Assembly (NCBI GenBank): GCA_910584255.1
Contig: CAJTXV010000004.1
Coordinates: 1 to 64,000, forward strand
Direction of reading: 5' to 3'
DNA: 64,000 nt
Source of the DNA: an uncultured Bacilli bacterium
Lineage (GTDB): Bacteria; Bacillota_I; Bacilli_A; RF39; UBA660
Shown here: positions 7,472 through 15,204 of the stretch, in pieces
Position numbering within the stretch: the stretch's first letter is position 1
Layout of the letters: every line of letters begins with the position of its first letter
Position numbers and translations under genes: made by a program
The notes under the pieces: model-generated
Told to the model about the DNA's origin: nothing
The model's input: the letters and a program-made list of their open reading frames with translations, nothing else
Databases searched by the model: none

Positions 7472-8425
7472 ATGAAAACAATAAGTGAAATGAGAAAAGA
7501 AGCAACAAAAAAAGACTTCATAGTTGATAACCTAATGAAATCTAAAGGATTATATTGTCTTGTTGCGAGACCAAAGGTTGGCAAGTCGTTATTGGCACTT
7601 CAACTTGCTAACTCTATTGCAACAGGAACAACATTTTTAGGATTTAGGACAAGTCCATCTCCTGTCTTATATATTAGCACAGAAATGAATTCTACGCAAT
7701 TAGTTGATAGAATTGATAAGATGGATTTACAATTTAATGATGATAATTTCGTTATGATAGAACAAAACCCAAGTGAAAGAAAACTAAATTTAATGGATTT
7801 ACAACTTAAATTTCAAACATTTGCTAATGACTACAAAGGTCATTTTGTAATCATAGATATGTTTAGTGGAATTGATTTAAACAATGGTTATAATCTAAAT
7901 GATTATCAAGATATGGGACAAGTTGTAATTCCAAAATTTAGAGAACTATGTAAAAAATATGACTTTACTATTCTTCTAATCCATCACTTAAATAAGAATA
8001 ATACTTCTTTAGGTAGTACTGCTATTGATGGATCAGTTGATGGTAAAATTACTTTAAAACAGGATTCAAACCTAAAGAATAAAATACTTTTAAATTACGA
8101 AAGTAGAGACTATGAGGGATTAGATTTAGTTCTAAAACGAAATGAGAATTTATTATTTGAACTATCAGAAGTCGAGAGTGATGACTTAAATTATAATATA
8201 CTAACTTTTCTAAATTATGCGATTAAACAAAAAGAATTTTCTTTTAATGTATCGGAAATAACAAGTAAGTTAAATTTACAAATTACTCCATCAGCATTTG
8301 GAAAATTATTAAATAACAACATAGCAAATTTAGAAAAAGAAGGACTTCATATTGAGCAAAAAAGAACTTCTACTGAAAGAATTTATACTGCAAAATATGA
8401 AGAACCAACTTATGAAAATGAATAA
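7472..8425 (+). CDS. RepA-like AAA ATPase (AAA_25 family)
   Basis: 317 residues. Walker A is RPKVGKS (about residues 33-39), followed by the ALQLANSIATG helix. Walker B-like FVIIDMFS and a downstream ILLIHHLNK are typical of RepA/RegA hexameric replicative ATPases of plasmids and mobile elements. The C-terminal third looks like a winged helix (FNVSEITSKLNLQ). AAAGGAG precedes the ATG. It probably supports autonomous replication of the excised circle or helps strand processing; no separate initiator or primase is encoded in the element. Confidence 0.82.
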   Translation: MKTISEMRKEATKKDFIVDNLMKSKGLYCLVARPKVGKSLLALQLANSIATGTTFLGFRTSPSPVLYISTEMNSTQLVDRIDKMDLQFNDDNFVMIEQNPSERKLNLMDLQLKFQTFANDYKGHFVIIDMFSGIDLNNGYNLNDYQDMGQVVIPKFRELCKKYDFTILLIHHLNKNNTSLGSTAIDGSVDGKITLKQDSNLKNKILLNYESRDYEGLDLVLKRNENLLFELSEVESDDLNYNILTFLNYAIKQKEFSFNVSEITSKLNLQITPSAFGKLLNNNIANLEKEGLHIEQKRTSTERIYTAKYEEPTYENE

Positions 8426-8533
8426 TTTTCATAAGAGTTTTTGTAACTTTTTTCTAAAAAGTTATAGGTAAAAAATGAACGAGGCACGTTTTGCTTGCTC
8501 GCAAGTGAAAGTGGCGATAGTGAATATTTTTAC

Positions 8534-8710
8534 AATTATGAAAGGCACTACCCTTTCATAATTCATTAAATAATAAGTACCTAGTAGGTGCTTATTATTT
8601 AATCTTGTTTATAAGCATTTGCCTTTACGTGAGTATTGGCATTTGCGATTAAACAAGCATGGGGTTATTAGGGAACTCCCTAATCTCACGTGGGCTATGC
8701 CCTAGTGAGA
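8534..8710 (+). other. Hairpin array upstream of the relaxase, candidate oriT
   Basis: This 340-base gap between the ATPase and relaxase genes holds at least four inverted repeats: AATTATGAAAGG with CCTTTCATAATT (8534-8563); a 16-bp near-perfect stem with AAATAATAAG and CTTATTATTT ends (8568-8600); ATTAGGG with CCCTAAT (8667-8684); and TCTCAC with GTGAGA, with an inner GGGC/GCCC (8684-8710). MobV relaxases nick at a hairpin just upstream of their gene, so the transfer origin is expected here. The exact nick site cannot be called. Confidence 0.5.
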
Positions 8711-8764
8711 TAGGTCAATAAATAGACCTTTCCCTCAAAGAAGTACAAGCAAAGGAGGAATTAA

Positions 8765-10198
8765 ATGTATGATGGCAAACAAGTTGTACGAGTAGAAACA
8801 CAATATAAAAAAGATGATCTATATAATATAGGTGTTGAAATGAAAGACCGAAAAGGTACAGGTAATTATGATATAGAACGTAAAATATATAATATAGAAT
8901 ATGTTTCACTTACTCAAAATAATTTATATCAAGAAGTGAAATACAATTTAAAAAAAAGAAAAATAGAATATTTAGATAGAGCAAAAACAAATCTATTAAA
9001 TGGTGTAACATTCACAAGTGGTCCTGAATTTTTTCAAGCACTAGGAATGGAATTTGTAGATAGTGGTAGAACGTATCACACAGGAGACAAAAAAGGTCAA
9101 GCAATAATGATACCCAAAATAAAATCAAAGGAAGATATACCAAATGCTGTATCTTTCTTTTTTGACTCCTGTATGGAATTTCTAAAAGATTATGTGGGCG
9201 AAGAAAATATACTTCTCGCACAAATCCACTATGATGAAGATACACCCCATCTTCAAGCATACTTTTTGCCAGTTGTAGATATGGTTAAAAGAAAATGCTA
9301 TGTCAAAGACAAAGATGGAAACGTTGTTAAAGAAGAAGTTAAAAAGAAAGATGGTACTACTTCTATTGTTCCTAAATTACTTCGTGATAGCAAAGGGAAA
9401 ATTGTTTATGAAGAAGTCAAAGGAAAATTTCTAAACTGCGATCAGTTTTGGAAACAAAAAGGTGGTAAATTATCTTTTCATCAAATGCAAAATGACTTTA
9501 ATAAGTTTATAACTGAAAAAGGATTTAACCTCTATCGTGGAGACATTGGAGCAAATAAACAAAATCAATCTAAATTAGAGTACGATATAGCCGAAAAAAA
9601 GGCTGAATTAGAAGAATTAAACCAAGAAAAGAAAAATATCTTACAAATAATCGAAAACTCCAAAAATGGGCTTAAAAACCTAGATAAAGAGGTTGATAAT
9701 GATTTACTAAATCCTACAAAAAGAAAACTTGGTGGATTCAAAGAAGATGATGTGTTTAAAATCATAGAATACACCAAAGGTCTAGAACATAAAGTAGTTA
9801 TCCTATCAACTGATAATGATAATAAAGATTTGATGATTGATAAATTAACAAAAGAAAATAAGACATTTAAAAATAATAGTGAACTAATCAAAAAAAATAA
9901 AATTATTAAGGAGCAAAAATCTACTATCAATGAACAAAAGCAAGAGATTGGTAGATTAAGTGAATTAGTAGATATTTTAAATAATAACATTGAAAGTTTA
10001 AAACTAAAATTTGAGCATGAAATTGAAAAATGGAAGAATCTATTTAAAAAAATGTGTAAGGCAATAGACAAAGTTTTAGGTAGAGATAACCCTAAAGAAC
10101 GTTTAGAAGATTATGAAGATATTGCTGATGCAATTAACTATGGTTACTATAACAAAAATAACGATAAGGACAAAGATGATTATGAAATCGGTATGTAG
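8765..10198 (+). CDS. MobV-family relaxase (Pre/Mob)
   Basis: 477 residues. The N-terminal relaxase domain (about 1-250) carries the metal-binding signature HYDEDTPHLQAYFLP near residue 160. The C-terminal part (about 260-430) is a long coiled coil of Lys, Glu, Asn and Leu, as is usual for MobV proteins. AAAGGAGG lies 7 bases before the ATG. The protein would nick the element's oriT and lead the strand into a recipient using a helper's secretion system. The neighbouring hairpin array is the likely substrate. It is followed closely by a small gene and the integrase. Confidence 0.88.
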   Translation: MYDGKQVVRVETQYKKDDLYNIGVEMKDRKGTGNYDIERKIYNIEYVSLTQNNLYQEVKYNLKKRKIEYLDRAKTNLLNGVTFTSGPEFFQALGMEFVDSGRTYHTGDKKGQAIMIPKIKSKEDIPNAVSFFFDSCMEFLKDYVGEENILLAQIHYDEDTPHLQAYFLPVVDMVKRKCYVKDKDGNVVKEEVKKKDGTTSIVPKLLRDSKGKIVYEEVKGKFLNCDQFWKQKGGKLSFHQMQNDFNKFITEKGFNLYRGDIGANKQNQSKLEYDIAEKKAELEELNQEKKNILQIIENSKNGLKNLDKEVDNDLLNPTKRKLGGFKEDDVFKIIEYTKGLEHKVVILSTDNDNKDLMIDKLTKENKTFKNNSELIKKNKIIKEQKSTINEQKQEIGRLSELVDILNNNIESLKLKFEHEIEKWKNLFKKMCKAIDKVLGRDNPKERLEDYEDIADAINYGYYNKNNDKDKDDYEIGM

Positions 10199-10213
10199 AA
10201 AGGAAAATCTATT

Positions 10214-10417
10214 ATGATGGAAATTATTATTGATAAAAATACTAATATAGAAAAAGAAAAATTGATAATTGAATCACTAGAATTATCACTTAAAGAAGAT
10301 AAAGCTAGAAATGATAATAAAAGTATGAAATACCATACTATGGCATTAGAAGAACACAAAAAAGTTCTTTTTAATTTAGAAAACACTAACAAAAGTGAAT
10401 TAGAAATAGAAATATAG
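10214..10417 (+). CDS. Small hypothetical protein between relaxase and integrase
   Basis: 67 residues, rich in Lys, Glu, Asn and Leu, likely one helical hairpin. AAAGGA precedes the ATG and the gene sits 15 bases after the relaxase gene and 15 before the integrase gene, so it is in the same operon. No family recognised. By position it could be an accessory to the integrase or relaxase. Confidence 0.55.
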   Translation: MMEIIIDKNTNIEKEKLIIESLELSLKEDKARNDNKSMKYHTMALEEHKKVLFNLENTNKSELEIEI

Positions 10418-10432
10418 AAAGGTTGTGATATT

Positions 10433-11608
10433 ATGTCAGTTAGTAGATTAGATCCAAAAAAATGGACTAAAGATGGTCGTAAATGGAATTTTCATGTACG
10501 ATATAAAGACTTAGATGGTAAAACAAAGCAATATCAATCAAAATTATTTAAAACTAAACCAGAGGCTCAAGAGGCAGAAAGAGTTTTCCTTTTAGAACTA
10601 GATAAATATAGACCAGATAACAATATGACTTTTAGAGATTTATATTTAGCATTTTATGATTATCAAGAGGATAAAGTAAAAGAAACTACTCTACACACTT
10701 ATAAAGATAGAATGCGATATATGGCACTTTTAGACAATATTAAAGTGAAAGAATTTAGTTTACAACACTATGAAATGTGGCGAAAGAAAATTTTAGAATA
10801 TCCTTTATCAAATAGAACTAGAAATTATATTTACAAATTTCTAAAAACAATTATGAATTTTGGGACAAAATGGTATGGATTAAATTTTAATCAAATCTAC
10901 CCTAAAATGACTAATTTTACTAATCCAAATGAAATAAAAAAAGAAATGGAATTTTGGACTTATGAAGAATTTAACAAGTTTATTTCAGTAGAAGAAGATT
11001 TAACATTTAAGTGTTTATTTAAGACTTTATACTTTTGTGGACTTCGTAAAGGAGAAGCAAGAGCATTAAATTGGAATGATATTGACTTTGTTAATGGTAC
11101 AATTAGAATCAATAAAGGTTTATCAGACAATGTAAATGGTAAAAAATATATCATAACAAGTCCTAAAACCTTAACAAGTAATAGAACTCTACCAATACCA
11201 AAAGAATTATTAAGCGATTTAAAAGAACTTAAAAACAAAGTTATGGAGTTTACAAATTATAGTGAAAATTGGTTTGTGTTTGGTAATGCTGTTCCACTTG
11301 GAGATGATACTATTAGAAGAAGAAAAAACAATAACTGTAAAGAGGCTGAAGTTAAAGAAATAAGAATACACGATTTTAGACATTCTTGTGCTTCACTCTT
11401 AATCAATAATGGTGCAGACATAACACTTGTTGCTAAATTTCTAGGACACTCTAAAATTGATGAAACTTTAAATACCTACTCTCATATGTTTAAAAATAAG
11501 TTAAATAATATCATAGGGCTTATTGATAATCTAAATGAGAATGCAAAAAGTAATATTGATATTGATTCTACAAAAAACAATGATGACTATGAAATGAGTT
11601 TATACTAA
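10433..11608 (+). CDS. Tyrosine recombinase (phage-type integrase)
   Basis: 391 residues with the three usual parts: an N-terminal arm-binding domain (DGRKWNFHVRYKDLDGKT), a core-binding SAM-like domain (about 60-170) and the catalytic domain. Catalytic residues visible are Arg204 (CGLRKGEA), His313 and Arg316 (HDFRH), the histidine in LGHSK, and the nucleophile Tyr349 (TYSHM). GAAAGG precedes the ATG. It is the last gene before the right att-like site, and its product should act on the att sites and on the paired 11-bp repeats. A closely related truncated copy lies at 56-420. Confidence 0.92.
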   Translation: MSVSRLDPKKWTKDGRKWNFHVRYKDLDGKTKQYQSKLFKTKPEAQEAERVFLLELDKYRPDNNMTFRDLYLAFYDYQEDKVKETTLHTYKDRMRYMALLDNIKVKEFSLQHYEMWRKKILEYPLSNRTRNYIYKFLKTIMNFGTKWYGLNFNQIYPKMTNFTNPNEIKKEMEFWTYEEFNKFISVEEDLTFKCLFKTLYFCGLRKGEARALNWNDIDFVNGTIRINKGLSDNVNGKKYIITSPKTLTSNRTLPIPKELLSDLKELKNKVMEFTNYSENWFVFGNAVPLGDDTIRRRKNNNCKEAEVKEIRIHDFRHSCASLLINNGADITLVAKFLGHSKIDETLNTYSHMFKNKLNNIIGLIDNLNENAKSNIDIDSTKNNDDYEMSLY

Positions 11609-11610
11609 AT

Positions 11611-11653
11611 AATGAAACTGGTATATTATTTATGCTAGTTTCATTATTTTTTT
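11611..11653 (+). terminator. Terminator of integrase gene
   Basis: AATGAAACT (11611-11619) pairs with AGTTTCATT (11637-11645), followed by a T-rich run. It starts a few bases after the integrase stop. Confidence 0.75.
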
Positions 11654-11682
11654 ATGTCTAAATTTATAAAAATACCTAAAAA

Positions 11683-11704
11683 TGTTACATAACTGTTACA
11701 TAAA
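11683..11704 (+). repeat. Two tandem 11-bp repeats, putative integrase arm sites (right end of IME)
   Basis: TGTTACATAAC then TGTTACATAAA, head to tail, about 35 bases inside the right att-like site. Same spacing and similar sequence as the pairs at 474-495 and 700-721. Confidence 0.6.
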
Positions 11705-11730
11705 GGCATATTTTAAAAATGTAAAATACT

Positions 11731-11795
11731 ACAAACCCTTATAAATAAAGGGATAAAAAAAGTGTCCAGCATTTCTGCTGGACTTCAGGGGGTTT
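11731..11795. other. Right att-like site of the IME
   Basis: Carries the three blocks shared with 521-590: TTATAAATAAAGGG (11739-11752), AAAAAAAGTG (11755-11764) and CTTCAGGGGG (11783-11792). The hairpin between the last two is GTCCAGC (11764-11770) with GCTGGAC (11777-11783). On the minus strand this is the terminator of the predicted small RNA that ends here. The integration target is thus the 3' end of an RNA gene next to recG. Confidence 0.65.
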
Positions 11796-11857
11796 TGGTT
11801 GAATTGCTCTCACATATAACGGTAAGAGCACCATTACGTGGAGTGAATCTCCACGTA
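11754..11857 (-). ncRNA. Predicted small RNA, about 104 nt, ending at the att site
   Basis: On the minus strand a promoter (11863-11891) is followed at once by a 9-bp hairpin (TACGTGGAG with CTCCACGTA, 11835-11857) and a second hairpin (GCTCTTAC with GTGAGAGC, 11806-11829). A single-stranded C-rich stretch (CAACCAAAACCCCC) follows, then a terminator hairpin with seven T (11754-11783). No open reading frame is present. The layout matches the element at 15037-15140. The recG stop is upstream (11941), so it is an independent transcript between recG and the mobile element. Family not recognised. Confidence 0.5.
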
Positions 11858-11862
11858 TTTTA

Positions 11863-11891
11863 ATCATAATATAAAATTTTCATTAAGTCAA
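11863..11891 (-). promoter_or_regulatory. Promoter of the small RNA downstream of recG
   Basis: Minus-strand -35 TTGACT (11886-11891), exactly 17 bases, -10 TATGAT (11863-11868). The predicted start falls at the base of the first hairpin. Confidence 0.6.
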
Positions 11892-11940
11892 TTAAAAATA
11901 AATATTTGAAAAAGAAAAAGAAGAACTTTACATTATCTTC

Positions 11941-13944
11941 TTAATCTGCTGTATGGTTAATGGATTCTATTAATTGAATTTTTAAAGGTTCTTTATCATT
12001 TTTAGTGTCAAGTAGATAATCTAAAGAATCCTTTTTTGCCTGCATCAAAATCTTAAAATCTTGCTTTAAATTGGCAATCTTAAAGCTCATATCTCCACTT
12101 TGTTTTGTTCCAAACAAATCCCCATGTCCCCTTAACTTAAAGTCCTCTTCACTAATTTCAAAACCATCTGTTGTATTTTGCATGATTTCTAACCGCTTAG
12201 TATCACTATTACTTATTAAAACGCATTTACTTTGTACATTTCCACGACCTACTCTTCCGCGTAATTGATGGAGAGTAGAAAGTCCAAAGCGATGAGCATC
12301 AAAAATTACCATCATACTAGCATTGGGCACATCCACTCCTACTTCGATTACTGTTGTACTAATTAAAATTTGAATATTATTTTGCTTAAACTCTTGCATA
12401 ATTAAATCTTTCGCAGCACTTGCCATTTTTCCATGTACAATATCGATTTTATATTTACTTCCAAATGCCAAATTCATTTTATCTCGAAGGGCTAGAACTG
12501 TAGTTAAATCAGAATTTTCACTTTCTTCAATTAGTGGTGCAATTACATAGATTTGATGTTTTTCTTTTAACTCTTCATTCATAAGTTCCAAGACTTCTTT
12601 AATTTCATCTTCCTTTTTTAAATAAGTTTGAATAGGAATTCTTCCTTCTGGCATTTCTCTAATTATGGATACATCCATGTCCCCGTAAATTGTTAATGCA
12701 TAGGTTCTAGGAATTGGGGTTGCACTCATATATAAAATATCTGGCATCATACCTTTGGTATTTAATAAGGCTCTTTGATTTACTCCAAATCTATGTTGCT
12801 CGTCTGTTACTACCAATCCTAAGCTTTTATAATGTACTTCTTCTTGAATTAGAGCATGTGTACCAATAATAATATCAATTTCTCCATTTTCAAGTCTTTG
12901 ATAAATTTCCTGTTTTTCCTTTTTTGTCTGTGAACCTTTTAAAAGCTCAATTGATAAATCTTGTGGAAAACTATGTAACAATTCGCAAATATTATTATAA
13001 TGTTGTGTCGCAAGAATCTCTGTTGGTGCCATCAAAGCGCTTTGATATCCACTAATACAATTCAAATACATCGCAAGCACAGATACTATTGTTTTTCCAC
13101 TACCTACATCCCCTTGTAGAAGACGATTCATTCTGGATTTTCCAGTTAAATCTTTATAAATTTCATCAATTGCTTTTTTTTGATCGTTTGTTAATTCAAA
13201 TGGAAGTTTCTTAACTATATCATCTACTATCTTTGAGTCAATTTTTCTTTCAATTCCAGTTGCTTCTTTTTTATGAGATTCTTTTAAATAATTAATCTTA
13301 AACATGAAAGAAAAGAGTTCTTCATATTTTAGACGAATCTGTGCCTCTTTTAATTTTTCTAAAGTTGGTGGATTATGTACAATATTCAGTGCTGTTTTTT
13401 TATTAGAAAATTGGTATTTTTCCTGATAATAAGCTGGAATATAATCTGTAATATCTTTTCCATTCATTAGTAAGGCAGTATTAATATAAGTCGTTAAGTT
13501 TTTATTTGTTAAACCACTCGTACAATGGTATACCGCTTCTATCTTTTCTTGATTATTTAAAGATCCAAATTTGATATCAGAGGCAGTTATAATATTCTTT
13601 TGTCGATCAAACTTTCCAATTACTATAATATTCGTTCCAATCGTTAAATTATTTTTCATAAATGCACGATTAAAAATAGAAACCCCCACTACGCCAGAAG
13701 CAGTTACTAATCTAAAATTTAATTTATTAAGTCCTGCCTTAAATCTTAATAAAATTGGAATGCTTTCCACTTTTCCGTCAATAATTACCTTTTCTTCTGG
13801 TAGTACTTCTTGAAGGTTACTTCGTTTTAAAATGTCATAACGAAATGGATAATGTGTTACCAAATCATCCAATGTATATATACCAATTTTGTTTAATAGT
13901 AGAAGTGATTTTGGTCCAATTCCTTTAACCTTACTAACATCCAT
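11941..13944 (-). CDS. recG: ATP-dependent DNA helicase RecG
   Basis: 667 residues, normal length. The N-terminal wedge domain (about 1-150, OB fold) binds branched DNA. The helicase core has motif I GDVGSGKT near residue 280, motif II DEQH near 380 (VTDEQHRFG), motif III SATPIPRT, motif V ISTTVIEVGVDVP and motif VI HQLRGRVGR. RecG reverses stalled forks and processes Holliday junctions. The ATG at 13944 is chosen because AAGGAG lies 8 bases upstream; an in-frame GTG three codons earlier overlaps that site. It is a host gene, the first one right of the mobile element. Confidence 0.97.
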   Translation of the reverse strand: MDVSKVKGIGPKSLLLLNKIGIYTLDDLVTHYPFRYDILKRSNLQEVLPEEKVIIDGKVESIPILLRFKAGLNKLNFRLVTASGVVGVSIFNRAFMKNNLTIGTNIIVIGKFDRQKNIITASDIKFGSLNNQEKIEAVYHCTSGLTNKNLTTYINTALLMNGKDITDYIPAYYQEKYQFSNKKTALNIVHNPPTLEKLKEAQIRLKYEELFSFMFKINYLKESHKKEATGIERKIDSKIVDDIVKKLPFELTNDQKKAIDEIYKDLTGKSRMNRLLQGDVGSGKTIVSVLAMYLNCISGYQSALMAPTEILATQHYNNICELLHSFPQDLSIELLKGSQTKKEKQEIYQRLENGEIDIIIGTHALIQEEVHYKSLGLVVTDEQHRFGVNQRALLNTKGMMPDILYMSATPIPRTYALTIYGDMDVSIIREMPEGRIPIQTYLKKEDEIKEVLELMNEELKEKHQIYVIAPLIEESENSDLTTVLALRDKMNLAFGSKYKIDIVHGKMASAAKDLIMQEFKQNNIQILISTTVIEVGVDVPNASMMVIFDAHRFGLSTLHQLRGRVGRGNVQSKCVLISNSDTKRLEIMQNTTDGFEISEEDFKLRGHGDLFGTKQSGDMSFKIANLKQDFKILMQAKKDSLDYLLDTKNDKEPLKIQLIESINHTAD

Positions 13945-14016
13945 TGATATCACTCCTTTTCACTAGGCATATTATAACATAGAAACCACTTTTATTAAAG
14001 AAAAAAAGAAGAAAAA

Positions 14017-14865
14017 TTATGTTTTTTCTCCAATTGTTTTCATTTTATGAGCTACACTTTCTTTTGTACTCATCCCAACAAAAATTTTTTCTTGTTCTTC
14101 TTCTAATGTCAAAGTATCTACCAAATCAAGATTATGAACAGTTCCCAATGTCATTCTTCCTTCCCTCGTCGGAAAAAAGACTTCTCCTGCGTAGTTTACT
14201 ACTAGATACCCCTTCTCCATTAAATCTAAACTAGAGATAGGAGGAACTACTTTAAAAGGGTAGTCTCTTAGGGAAAAAGATTTCATAAAGTTAGCAAGTT
14301 CTATATCTGTTAATTTATATTTTTCATTTAGTTTTCTAGCTTCCCTAAATGGAAAGAACCGCCCTAAACGAACTTCATCAACAGAAACAGATTTTAAATA
14401 ATCCAATAATTCTGGAATGGTCTTTAAATTTTGACTTGTTAACATACAACTTACTCTGGTATAAAAATCAGATTCTGATACCCTCGAAATATTGTTAATT
14501 ACTTCTTCTACTTTATCTACTCCTCTCATCTTCTTATAGATTTCATGATTTAAAGATGGAAGACTGATATCGATACAGTCTACGTAATTCCTTAACTCTT
14601 TTAAATTATAATATAATGTTCCATTAGAACTTAATGAAATAAAACTATTTGGTAAAGATTCTCTTAGTAATTTTAGTTTAAACAATAACTCTAAATCTAG
14701 AAATGGTTCTCCTCCACCAATCACAATTCTTTCAGGAACTAATCTTTTTATGAATTCATTAATTTTATGATACTCCTCTTTTCCTGAATTAAGATTATCT
14801 GAAGAGATACAATAATCACAATCTAAATTACAAACATCACATATCTCATAACAAATACTTTTCAT
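14017..14865 (-). CDS. Radical SAM protein
   Basis: 282 residues with the 4Fe-4S motif CNLDCDYC (cysteines 12, 16 and 19) at the extreme N-terminus and the GGEP motif (VIGGGEPFLD) for SAM binding. SSNGT and DISLPS match beta strands 3 and 4 of the partial TIM barrel. No C-terminal SPASM cysteine cluster is present. The substrate is unknown; the protein resembles small stand-alone radical SAM enzymes acting in peptide or cofactor modification, but no peptide precursor is adjacent. It lies downstream of nifJ behind a terminator and has no obvious partner. Confidence 0.85.
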   Translation of the reverse strand: MKSICYEICDVCNLDCDYCISSDNLNSGKEEYHKINEFIKRLVPERIVIGGGEPFLDLELLFKLKLLRESLPNSFISLSSNGTLYYNLKELRNYVDCIDISLPSLNHEIYKKMRGVDKVEEVINNISRVSESDFYTRVSCMLTSQNLKTIPELLDYLKSVSVDEVRLGRFFPFREARKLNEKYKLTDIELANFMKSFSLRDYPFKVVPPISSLDLMEKGYLVVNYAGEVFFPTREGRMTLGTVHNLDLVDTLTLEEEQEKIFVGMSTKESVAHKMKTIGEKT

Positions 14866-15001
14866 CTTCTCACCTTCATTTACCTATAATTAAATATAAA
14901 AAATTGTTAATTAATATAATAACATAAAATTATTTCTTGTACCAATCTTTTCACAATATTTCATTTTTTTAATAGGTTATTTAATTTTTTTAAAAAAAGA
15001 A

Positions 15002-15030
15002 TTGACAAATAATTCGTTTTCGATTAGTAT
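15002..15030 (+). promoter_or_regulatory. Promoter of second small RNA
   Basis: -35 TTGACA (15002-15007), 17 bases, -10 TAGTAT (15025-15030). The predicted start at about 15037 is the base of the first hairpin. Confidence 0.6.
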
Positions 15031-15036
15031 AAGAAT

Positions 15037-15140
15037 CACCAATTCGAAATTGGCGAATTGGTCGCTAGTATCACACTAGCCAACCCCTTTTTATTCTTTT
15101 TAGGAGACCGCCCTGCAGGGGGTGCGGTCTCTATTTATTT
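15037..15140 (+). ncRNA. Predicted small RNA, about 100 nt, same layout as 11754-11857
   Basis: A 9-bp hairpin starts right at the predicted transcript start (ACCAATTCG 15038-15046 with CGAATTGGT 15054-15062). A second hairpin follows (GCTAGT 15064-15069 with ACTAGC 15075-15080), then CAACCCC and a U-rich stretch, then a strong terminal hairpin (GAGACCGC 15104-15111 with GCGGTCTC 15124-15131). No reading frame fits. The other strand would only be the nifJ to radical SAM spacer. The order of two hairpins, a CAACC/CCCC stretch and a terminator equals that of the RNA next to recG. Function unknown. Confidence 0.45.
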
Positions 15141-15167
15141 GTTTATGTTATACAAGCGAAAATAAAA

Positions 15168-15198
15168 AGATTCTTTAGAATAAATTTCTAACGAATCT
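15168..15198 (-). terminator. Terminator of nifJ
   Basis: Minus-strand stem AGATTCGTTAGAA with TTCTAAAGAATCT, followed by TTTTTATTTT, immediately after the nifJ stop at 15205. Confidence 0.75.
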
Positions 15199-15204
15199 CT
15201 TTTT

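Larger units (their letters stand above)
530..11752. mobile_element. Integrative mobilizable element, about 11.2 kb
   Basis: Bounded by the att-like repeats at 521-590 and 11731-11795. It encodes a tyrosine integrase next to the right end, a MobV relaxase with a hairpin-rich upstream region, a RepA-like ATPase, a DUF3173 protein and an XRE regulator, plus a minus-strand cargo operon with a helicase and a nuclease. No type IV secretion genes are present, so it would depend on a helper for transfer and is an IME, not a full ICE. A related element evidently lies to its left. Confidence 0.75.

Noticed and set aside
14017..14865. Prokaryotic viperin (antiviral radical SAM)
   Set aside because: The cysteine motif and flanking sequence (CNLDCDYC at residue 12, VIGGGEP) do not match the viperin pattern, and no nucleotide kinase is adjacent.
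15037..15140. T-box or riboswitch for the radical SAM gene
   Set aside because: The promoter and terminator are on the plus strand, opposite to the radical SAM gene, and no T-box specifier or antiterminator sequence is visible.
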